A DNA stretch of 64,000 nucleotides from Nissolia schottii (lineage: Eukaryota; Streptophyta; Magnoliopsida; Fabales; Fabaceae). Of the stretch, positions 34,308 through 46,500 are shown in pieces. A program made the translations under genes and the position numbers. The notes beneath the pieces are model-generated. The model did no database searches. It saw nothing but the letters and a program-made list of their open reading frames with translations, and was not told the DNA's origin. Position 1 is the first letter of the stretch. Each line of letters opens with the position of its first letter. Location of the stretch: NCBI GenBank assembly GCA_003254905.1, contig QANU01041523.1:1-64000 (forward strand), given 5' to 3'.

Positions 34308-37300
34308 TTATGAATCGGCAGGCTGTGCTTCACCCAACTCAGCACTCAACATATGATGAAGAAGAGCATCAACCCTCTGGCTTCGAGATTTTGTTCTGCA
34401 GCAGACCAATATTGTTAAGAGGTATAAAAACTGCTGATATACTTTCAACTAAAAAATTAAGCTTTTAGGTTGAGTTAGTATTTGCCAAGATACCGAAATC
34501 ATAATTAGTCAGACTTCAATCGTTACTGTTTCATTTCTCACAATTAATTTAAAGAACAAGGTGAAGTAAGCTTGTGTATTATCTACACTTATAGTCTAAA
34601 ATGCTCTTGCATGGAGTACCATGTCAAGGATATAAAATTATTCATGTGGATTCACTTAACAACTAAAGCTTTTAGGATGAGTTAGTCTTTGACAAATGTA
34701 AAAGAAGCAGCTTATCATCTGCCTGGAGAAACAAAAAACTGAAGGCATCCACAGAAATATTGCTAGCTATACATACCCAACAGTTCGCCTTCGAGATTTA
34801 TCTCCTTCAACTTCCTATATTGAGATGCCAAATACAGTGTCAGAGTTTGAACATGTTAAAGCTATATCCTATAAATGTAAACTTTCAAACAGTTTATAAT
34901 GTATGACTATGATGTACCAATGGAATTAAGAATAATCAGAAACAGATTAAGTTGAAACCAAAGAGTTACTTATACATTTTATAAGAATGTTACAAAAATA
35001 TCTTTGAAGCACTGAAATTTTGTCATATGGATAGTTTATTTTATAATCAAGCAATAAATATCTTCCGGGTAAGGAGAAATATATTCTAGATCTGTACTCA
35101 AGTTTCTATGATACCAGTTACTTGCAAAATTTAATAAAACATCTCTTCACACATCTACCGATAATATTGATACACTGATTGTTGCATACAGTGAAGTGTG
35201 AGATTAATCTTCAGACAAAGTTGCAGTGAAGTGCAGTCTGTTAAGTTGCAGTGAAGTGCACTCTGTTATCTTGTGGCTTATAGAGGAGTCTTTGTGCGTG
35301 TATAATACTGATAACTATTCTGAGATTTTTGTGGTCACAACTAACAATGATGATAAGTTCACTATTTAAGTGGAAAGTAATTTAAAACTCAGTTAGAATT
35401 AAGGTTACATTATGTGTCCCAGTAATTGCATTTTATGAATAACTAAACAAAATTATTGGTGCAACTGTTAAAAAATTCAAACGCTATGAACTACATATCA
35501 ATTATGCAAAAGGACCAGTGCAGCAACTTAGAGAATCCTCGTTAATAAGAGTTCAAATGTTCAATAATAAATGCAAACCTTCTCAAGTTCATCACAGGTA
35601 TCTTGTGACTCGAGCTCCATTTCAGCAAAGAATGCCTCTAAGACAAAAGCAACAACCTAAAATACAGGAAAGACAAATAATTTTTAACTTGTTAAACATA
35701 TGCAGTTTGTTAACAAGGATTAGTTAACATGATTTCATACAACTCAGTAATCTCTTTAAGTAAATTTAGAAGTTTTAGTTACAAGGTAAGCTTGTAATTG
35801 TAAACAGGATTATAGCTTGTGTGCATGTCAGTTAAGGAAAATTGTAAAATATTATTCTTGAGACACATGATGGATTCCACATTGATGCCAGTGGAATTAT
35901 AAGATGTTCAATAAGCACAAAGTAAGCCGTACCAAGTTCAAAAGAAGCAAAATAGTGATTAAGTAGAAGCTGATGAAGTACACATAGGTCCAAGAATTCC
36001 CGGTTAATTCCTTGTAGCTCTGAAATAGAAAACCAAATAAACTGTCTGGTAAGCACATATTGTGATATTGTGAAGTCCTAGTACATATTTTATAGAAACA
36101 GTAAAGTCATAATTTGAAAACAACAGAGTTAAGGCAACTACTAATTGCAAATCTGCAATACTAATGTATGTGAATAAACATATTAAAATAAGCCATTGGA
36201 GTTTGAATAACAGTGCTCCCAAAATGACTGCAAGTATCATGGGCATGGAAGATTTGCTTAAGTGAGGAATGAATCATGGATTTAATCACACTCCATAAGT
36301 GAGCATCAATATGCTTCTGTTTAGATTTATCAGCCTCAAGGACAGATTCGAGTTTCTTGGGGGAGGTAGGATTTGCATCATTGGCCAATGAGCCAAAGTT
36401 TAATATAAAAACCCAAGCATCATAGTTATTTCCATCCAATTTGTCAATGATAAGAGGAACACTTAGAAAATTGGAGAAAACACTACCGCTGTGATACCAT
36501 GTTGAATTTGTAGAAAAGTAAAAGAGAAGGATGAGTGTAGCCTGAATTAACTTAAGTTCAATCAGTTGAATGATTGAGTGATAATGTACTCAACATATCT
36601 ATATTGATAGACAATAAGAAATAAATACATGCATAGTTTCAAGAATAGGTAGCTAATATTTAGCTATTTCCTATGACTACTGATATTCCAATGCCTTGAC
36701 TTCTATATCTTTACCAATGCAATACTAATCATATGGCTAAATACATTTAATGCATACTTAATTCTTAACAGAAATATAAGCCCCTTGGGTAAAGTATAAT
36801 CCCCTTAGAAGACTTCTTTTAAGAATTACTGGTGATTTTAAAAGCAAGTTGACAGATGCCTCCAGACATTACTTGTTCCGTTTAATTTAAAATATAAAAA
36901 AAATGGCCAAACTTTTCCATAAAATTACAATAAAAATTCCCTTGGAACCTGAACCATCAGAATCTAATTGTCACAGAAATAAGAACGTACAAATAAATTA
37001 TAACATGGCAATAGGAGCAAGCCTGAATATGACTAAGTACACCATTATGAACCAAAAGAAGACAGTAAAAATGACATGGATTGGCGACAGCACTCATACC
37101 TGCATCCATATTTGCCAGTTCCCCATGACTACCAAATTGAAAAGTGTCACCATTCCATTTGGATAATCATTGAAATTAAAAAGCAAATAGCTATTATCTG
37201 TCAAGAAAAATACTCCAAGAACAACTTTTATCCCAGTAATAATTCCATTTCAGACACAACAAATCAGCCAGTATTGAAATTCAGGTCTCATTGTTACCCA

Positions 37301-40300
37301 GAAGCCACCCCCACCCTCTAGAAATATGTCATGTTTAAATTTAATAAAACATGATGAAACTACCAGAATTAGAATTTTGTGTGGAATCTTTGAAGGAAGA
37401 GATGTGGCTATTACAGGATCAAATCAAGTACTACGGGCTGAAAGGAGATAGATTTTTAGATGAAAAAGGATACTCAGAATCAGCAAGACCTGTTGCTTCC
37501 AATTTGGGGTTTCCAGCATTAACAAGTCCACCAAAAATCTGCAAACTCAAAGATAAATGGAAAGTTACTGTACTGATATTAGAAAAAATTAGAAAAAGAG
37601 AATAGGACCATTGCCATAAAAAGGGATATAAATCCGTAATTTAACTTATTAATCTGTATAGAAGTCAGAAAATGATCAACCAAAACAAGCATTTTATTCA
37701 CCTGTACACCGATTGAGCAATAAATACACAAGACACAAAATATAATCCCGAAGTATGGCATCAGACTTGGTATAAGAGTCAAGAAAGTCGCAAGAAAGCC
37801 TCGGAATTGCTTCACATGCATTAGAAGCCTTATCAACCTCAACAGTCTTGCCAGAAGAAGGTAACGAATCCTGGAAAGAGGACATGAGGAGAAATGCGTA
37901 GTTGCATCATCAAAGAAATGCTACAGTGCAACGGACCTACATTCTTTACACCACTTCTAATCTTCAAAGTTCAAGTGAACACACTATATAATCCAGTATC
38001 AAAATGTAATTTTATTTTTCAATGTTCATAAACTGTAATTTTCAAAAGGACTGTTACATCTTGTTTGAAAATAAGGAAACTTGATCTGGCATGCAAAAAA
38101 ACAAAAACAAAAAAAATGCAAGCACAACTTAGCTCCTGCAATCAATGAGGGCCTTACAAATAGTTGTTACAAGCAACTGATGTTTCATCCATTAAATACA
38201 CAAACTCTTTTACATGTACTTGGACATTAGGCCCTGTTTGTTACGTAGTATAAAACCCGATAGTATTAGTTAATACTATAAAATCTAATTTTATCACACG
38301 TTGGTGTAATATAAGATAGTGTAATGCTATCCGGTTAACCACTTTTTATCCTATAATTGTTGGATTAACTTATCAGGTCTCCTCAAGCCTCATAAGACCT
38401 GATAGTATTGTTTATATTATTGAATCCAAAATCAACCCTAGCTTTTGCTGTCTTCATCATTGCATCTTTGCTGCTTTTGTTTTCTACTCTATTCAAGCGC
38501 CGAAGAACACCCAGAATTATATCATGTTAGACTCATTCAGAGTGTCGAAAAACGCCCACGTCTTCTTTCTCCGGCTATTTCAGAGCGCCGGAAAACACTC
38601 AGAATACGAAGCATTCACCAAGAACGAACAAGTGTGCGTAGATACAGTAGAAGAGGAAGATTGCGTGGAAGCTGAGTAGACATGGGAGATTGGGATGGGT
38701 ACATAGATAGACGATTGGGAGGGATCCTGAAGGTTCTATCCAATATGAGGGGTTATTCAATGAAAAGAAACTGTATAAAGTGACACACAAAAAAAAGATT
38801 AGAATTAGGTTTGGCGTAAGTGACCGATTTGGGGATAAATTATTGAAACATTAATTTGCTTGGGGCATAGTTAGAAGCCGTAATTAGGAAGGTAGTAATG
38901 GAGAAAAAAAGAATTTTTCAGAGGGTTCGGGGAATCTAAAGACTCAATTCCCTGACGATAAGATTAATAATTTGTGATAGATGCAGATGTCTGGGTACAA
39001 ATATATTTGATGTTACTAGATAGAAGTCCATAGCTTATAATGAGGCATGAAGAAGTCGGTTGTGATTTGGGGAATTTTGTGTGATGGTGCTGGAAGGCTC
39101 AAGCTTCAATAGATGGACACAATGAGCTTCGTTAATCGTTAAGTGTGACTTATTTTGAGTATAATGAAGCTATTGGTGAATTGTTGGAATTGGGTGTCAT
39201 AGTACTGGAAATGAGTTTATCAATAAGTGAATGAATTCTATGGTGGAATTTATTTGAGGCTTGTTTTTTGTTTTATTATCTTCTTCCAGATGTTTGTGTT
39301 TGCTCATCTCTATGCCATGCTGACTTTTGATTTTGATGTAATGAGATGGAGGATGACGTAGAGCTCCCAATATATGCAGAGTCGTAATTTAATTTCATAT
39401 GTTTAAGTTGATGGGTATTTTTGCTTATAAAATTAATTTATCCTATATAGTATGTAGTGCACCAAACACCGAAATAGTATAGAAACTAATACAATGTATT
39501 TCTTATACTATACTATCAATCCTTATACTATTATGTCTATTACTATTACGTTTTATCTAATACGACGAAACAGACGCGGCCTTAATTGACTCACCCTTCA
39601 ACTCTCCAACAATTACTAAATGTATTTGCACAAATTTCTATAATTAACATGGACATGGTCTGTTATGCTACACAATTATATGATGAAAATCATTCATACT
39701 TCTGTTTTAAACTACACAATCGTGATAGAAAACAAATATACCAAAACTAAAAAACCTCCAAAACTTGAGTTCTGCTACACGTACACTAAAAATCATACAC
39801 CATATATACACCTCGTACTTATATACATAAAGTTTGTGTTTTAACTCATGTAATATTTGTGCACTAAATTAAGTATAGTTGAAAGTATCATTTACAAGTT
39901 TGTAATGTTTGTGCACTCGTGAGAATAAAATTTGTGCATTATTAATGGTGTATGTATGAGTGTATGAAATTGGGTGTACATGTAGCATTTTTGCCAAAAC
40001 TTAGTTGCCTTGGAATATTGCCATACCATTTCAAAAACCATACTATTGCCATGTGGAAAAAAGATGGTGTCCAAGATTCAGTTCTATATGATAGTAAAAT
40101 AGAAGTATAAAATTTTAAACTCAGGAAATAAACAGATCCATGGATAAGGTATCTCTGATCATTAATGTGATTAAGGGAGTATTTGATGAAAAATAAATCC
40201 CAAAATGTGTAACGTGAATATTTATGTCCACGAAGTGAAATATGGAATACACAAACATTCAGAGTAAAAAGATCATATTTCTTACCATTCTCCATTTGAG

Positions 40301-43300
40301 AAGAAAGATTGGTCATCAGGCGTAGCAAAAGTTATAGTTTCTCCAATGACTGCAAAAGTTTGAATCATTAGTCAGAACACCACAAGATAGCCTTAAAACC
40401 TGGTCTGGCATAATATATAAGTTCGGGGCCTCAATAAGAATACAAATGCATTATCAGCATATAACAGCTGATTAAAGACACCTATGATCATCCCTAATAC
40501 TTCATGAGAAAAGGTAAAAGGGAAACTGCATGTACTCTGCCAGATATTTTTTAAAGGATAGCATATACAGGCAGTTGAAATTAGTTACCAATTATCCACG
40601 TGATAATAAAATCAAAGCGATTTTGACCATCACGCCAGTAGTTCTCAAATCCATATGAATAAACCTTTAGAGCCATTTCTATTACATATAGCCACCCTGT
40701 AAAACAGCAAGGAATGATCAGCAGTGAGAGTAAAAGTATAATTAAAATTTTAACATTCTGTGTGTAACAATGAAATGAAAAGCACTGAAGCAAAATAAGA
40801 AATCACCAACTATTCAGTAGTTTGGGGGACCTTACTGACAAATCAAGGATATAATAGGGGAACAACAAGCAGTAGAGTTTAATAAACATACAATTGATTT
40901 TAGGTGCTGTAAGAAAGCAATAATAAGTTGCAAAAATCCACCTGCAGACTAAAACTTTGAGCTACAATCATTTCGTGCATACAGCCACAAAATATTATAG
41001 TTTTAATTTGAATTCAATAGTCAGTATGACAGTTATGGTAGTTACTACCGTTGCATTACTTTTTATGTGTTTCTTTTTGGGTATGCTCAGTGTGGGCAGT
41101 TTAGGAATATGGGAAGAATATTGTGAACTGGCTTTTCACAAGATCCTAGAATGATTTGTGGGCCAGGTTCTAGAAGCATTTTTTGTTAGCATCTTTTCCC
41201 TTCTTGCTATTTGTATCAGCTCCCATGTGATGAATGATATACAATTGAATGATCAAAATATTCCTCCCTCATACTCTCTGATTTATCCTCTCCTGCAAGT
41301 TCTCTCGAATTAAATTAAACTCCCTTTAATTTCTGATTATTGCTTATAATCTCTCGATTTCATGCATTTCTGGAGATTACTATCTTTTATGCAACCATAA
41401 CACAAAAGCATTTGTTAAACCATATCTCTCATAGTCTCATGCCATGACCCCTTTACTTTTAAGTTCTAACCCTAACATTCCTCACCGTAGCACAAAAATA
41501 TTACTTTTAAATGCATAATAGTATTATCTTAAGCAACCCATCATTCTATATCAGAAAGCACGATTATTTGGCATTCCAAACTAATAAAAACGAGCTCTTA
41601 GCTATCCATCACTGAAATCTGGAATTCTCTATTTTCTCCAGTCTGTCTAAACTTCTAAATTCCATTGAATTACACTCTCTTCAATCATTGTTATTTTGAA
41701 AAGGTCAAGCCAAATACACTGAAAATCTGGCTCTTCAGCATCTCTTGACCCTAAAATTTAAAATCGTAACGTGAATATTTAAAATGACACAATTCCATGT
41801 ATAAACATAACAGCCACTGCATATGAGAATAGTGAAGCAGAGAAGTGAAGGGAGCTTGGTTGCCCAATCAAGCTGTCTGAAAAGAACTTCTGTTTAAAGT
41901 AGCATTACATCCTCCAACTGAAGCAACATTTTTACAGAACTAAAAATAATTCACGCTCTGAAACATCTAGACATCACATGGATATGAGCAGTTTGGATGT
42001 CCTTACCAAAAACAAACTCAACCACTTGCCACACCTTTTGACCAGAATTGTTTTGTATATCAAGCTGCAATAGTGAATTAATAAAAAAATATCAACATGT
42101 GGATACGTCTTCTGACAAAAAATTAGAATCAGCAACACCAATGAAAGAAAGATCTAATCAGATGAGGCCTTAACATAAAAAAATCTATCAACTCTCTGCT
42201 ATAGAGCATAAATACAATGTTTCAATATTAGATGACTGATGTGCATTTTGTATATTGATAAGAGTGCCACTATCTTTGATAAATATACTTAGACAAAATT
42301 TCCTAAGGTTATTTTCAATCCAGCATATGATATGAAGCAAAAAGAATATGATTCTTTGGTTTCCAATTGCCAGAGTCTACAATAGCTGCCAGTAAATTGT
42401 GAAACATCTGGAAAAAGTAGGATTGATAATCATGTGATTTAGTAAAACTGCAAGACTCTTAACCTTTTGAACTGTGCCTATATTTAAAGAAACAATGCAT
42501 AATGATTTAATTAAATACCATTCTAAATGTTTTTTTCCACTAAATAGCACTTAAAGACTAGGACATTACAGACAAATTCAAGTATATCTTGCATTTGGTC
42601 ATATCAAATGGTACTAAAGTTAAAATGAGTTAATATATTGTTTAGTAGGGCAAGAATATTTGAATCTATATTCTCATTTAAAAACATGTCATACCGTTGT
42701 CTCAATAATAACAGCAACCAGATTGAGTAGGAGAACGAAGGACACTAGGTATCCAAACATGGGGCTCTTCACGAATGCTTTCAATTTCTTTGAGGTGGGC
42801 CAATGGTAGAATGTTAAATACTCAAAGTAAGATAGCTGCAACCAAATCGGAGAGTATTATAGATGCTACAAATCTTTACCTTCCTTATTACAGTACATTC
42901 GGAAAAACTTCCAATTCCAAATGTTTAAAATTGGGGTACTTGAACTTACTGATTCCTCCTTCTGGAATTTTAAAGCAATGGCATGGCAAATATCAGCAAA
43001 TTCATCCTTATTGATCTGAAAAACAAAATATGTTACATGAAGGATTAAACTAAAAAATAGTGTAAATACATTACGGGTAAATATTAGCATATTCATAAAA
43101 GATAATCAAAACAAACAAGAGCAAATATTACCTTTACATCATGACTATCATCGAGCTCATCAAATATCAACTCAAATTCTTCCCTCGTGATCTTTGGCAA
43201 AGTCCTAAAGAATACACAAAATTTATGCTTCGTCATTAACAATGTGGTAGGAAGACAAGGGAACATAGGAAGTTAGAAAACTAAAGTGGAAGATCAACAG

Positions 43301-43533
43301 ATAGTATGTACTATCAATTTATGCGTAAAAAATTAGAAGTACAATATACCATCTCACCAAAAGAAAAGTCCCAGTGGTGAGCTGTCAGAAAATGTAGTAG
43401 CAAATATACAAAAAGTCAAACAATTGGCTCACTGAAAACTTCTGTAAATTTCATAAGCAATACTATGAAGTTCCAACTAGTTACATCATCATTTCGGCAT
43501 AGCGGCCTCTTTCTCTATTCCCCTCCCCCCTAA

Positions 43534-43565
<32 letters not shown>

Positions 43566-46500
43566 TCTTTCTCCCCCACATTATTTTGTGATTGATAACA
43601 AGTACTCTGTGCAATTATTTGTTTCAAGAGAGGGGAGGGTAAAGGGAGAGATATATCAGGTAAAACCAATGCACAACCCAGTCAACAATAGAATTCCTCT
43701 TGCCTCGTACAGAGGAAGACTTCCTTAAAAGAAGGGTTCCATGACACTTCAGGAGCCTTTCACATGTAATGGAAAGAATGCCTACTAGTTGTTATTCCAG
43801 TAATATGAATAAGAAGCTCACAGAACTATTCAATGTTCCTAATTGCGCTTGAACCATTGAAGCCTTGAAACCCTGTTTATCTTCGGCGAGCTCAGATAAG
43901 AAATTTACATGTTGACTTCTACAGACTAGAACATTTCAACTAAAATTATGCCACTAGGGTAAACCTTTCTTCATTCCATGCATCTATTTTCAAAGTTTAA
44001 GGGGAGAATGATCAAAGCCTATATAATGACGAGCCATGAAAAACTGGAAAAGATTTACATAAATAAATTCATTATTCTCATCTAGAAAGTATATAAATTT
44101 TCACAAATGCCAAAATGTTTTCCTTTTTCTAAATTCATTATGAGCAAGAAACAAATTATAAGAAGATAAAAATGAAAGCACAATGAAAATAGGGGAATAA
44201 GGCAATACCTGTACTTGTTCAACTCCTCAAAGAGCCTAATGCACTGATCTTTGTTAAGAACTCCAGATTTCTGTGGGCACACAATAGTCTCATCAACTTT
44301 ACCATCAATGCTAACAAGTTGCACTCAGTCACAAAAGCAACCCATACAAAAGCATAGCAATCAAGCAATAAAGTCACCATTTCATCATCTTTGTTTGATA
44401 GTTGATAGATAAACTAAAACATGGAAAATCACACTTACATGTGGATCTAAGAGATCGAAAGCTTTCTCCAACATTGTTCTTTTCATATGATCCATCCCGA
44501 AAACTTGTTTTACAAGCTACAATAAAAGAATATTCTGTCACTGTTATCAACTTATTGTTTGATTTAATATCCATCCTAGAGTATATAATATACGATCAAA
44601 CTCTTTCTAATGTAGAGGAGAAAAAAATAAAATAAAATCTTTCTAATGTATTCCAGGTTATGTAGCTAAATAGTAAAAGATTAACACCCATGTAATACTT
44701 TCAAGTTGAGTCTTTAGGATAAATAGAAGCAATGACATGGCAAAATTTACCTCACTCTTGAAACTGTCATAAACAACGGCAAGGACCAAGTTTGTAACAA
44801 AGTAAACCCCCAACAGCACAAAGAGAATGAAGAACAGGCAATACCAACGCGAAGCCCTTAAAAGCCAACAAAAAAGATGAGCATTGATGATAGATGATAT
44901 CTCAATCGAAAGGACAAAGTCATCTACCAAGGCAAATTCAAACTATTAAATTAAATGTTGAAATTCTTACTTGTATGCAGGAACCCAAACGTCCGGATTA
45001 TTGGAGGTGGTAAATAAAACAAACATCTGATACAATGTAGTACCATAAGAAGTGAATACTGTTTTCCCCTGTATTGTATCTTCAAACATCACATAAGCCA
45101 CCCAACTTGCAAAAAGAAGAAACAGAAGCCCCAAAGCCTGCAATTCATGAGAATTAGACAGCACACAATATCCAGTAAGAAGGTGTCAAATAAATTGAAA
45201 GCATCCAAATTTGTCATACCAGTGAAAACCAATAGATTTTGAATCTAAATGACCCACACGTTGTTAAAAAGTTGAAAATAGGAACAGAAGAGCAAGGAGC
45301 AACAGTATAAAAGCGAACTAACCAAGACATTTAAGTATGTGCCAAGCATTCCACCCAAGATGATAATGGTGTCTCGTAGCTCCCTGAGATACATAAAATT
45401 GCAGAGTTACTGAGCTAGACTATCTCAAAATTAGGATTAAAAAGGATATTTCTTCTAGCTGAATATAGATTAATTTCTCAATTGTAAGGCATGTATAACC
45501 ATGAACTATGATAAGTAATATCACGCCAAAAGATATTAATTAGTGTTAAGAAGTAAGAACCAATCAACCCATGGCTTAAACATTAGGGTCTTTCTAATGA
45601 AGGCCCAAAAAGCACTGACTAACAAGTGCCCATAGGACATTGGTTGAGAAATCAAGAAAGGAAAGTTGTTGACTAAAATGTAAAGATTTGGAGCTTCTAC
45701 TGCATTCACTGCATTGAAAACCTCCAAAGTTTTACATTTTAGTCAACAACTTTCCTTTCTTGATTTCTTAACCAATGTCCTATGGGCACTTGTAAGCAAA
45801 ACCCTAAACATTAGTATTAAAAAAAGGGTTTTTGCTAACAAGTGCCCTTAGGACGCTTGTTAAGGAAACTAAAGTGATATGATTTTATTGGAAAAACAAA
45901 AAATTGAAGTGTTTAATGCATTGAAAACATTAAAAGCTAACTTTTCCAATGAAATATTTCCACTTTAGTTTTCTTAACAAATGTCCTAAGGGCACTTGTT
46001 AGCAAAACCCTTAAAAAAAGTTTCCGATCTTAGAATTTGTTTTCCTATCATTCCTCACAATTAATCAATGACTCCAGCTGTCCAGCATTGGAAACAACAC
46101 TACCGCGATTAACCTACAAAAACAAATTCTAAAACAAAACATCAAACAACTATTCTATTACCCAATATACATGAAAATCGTCAGTAAGGGTCCATGATCA
46201 CCGGTCAACACCCACGAGAAAGTGCACACTAACTTTTTAGAAAGAAATAATTTTATTGAGATGAAGAGATGGAATAAAAAATTAAGAAGGAAGAAGAATT
46301 ATCAAAAACCAAAAGGCAAAACAAAAAACTGATATGAAAAAGGAAAAGATAAATGTAACAAAGGAGGAGGACATTAATTACTGACATGAAAGAATGATAA
46401 TATAAAATATATGTTGTATCCTACCTATTGAAGATATGTTGTGCAAATAATAACTTATGAATTTCTAAATTTGAAGTGCTGCCACCACAATGATCATAAA

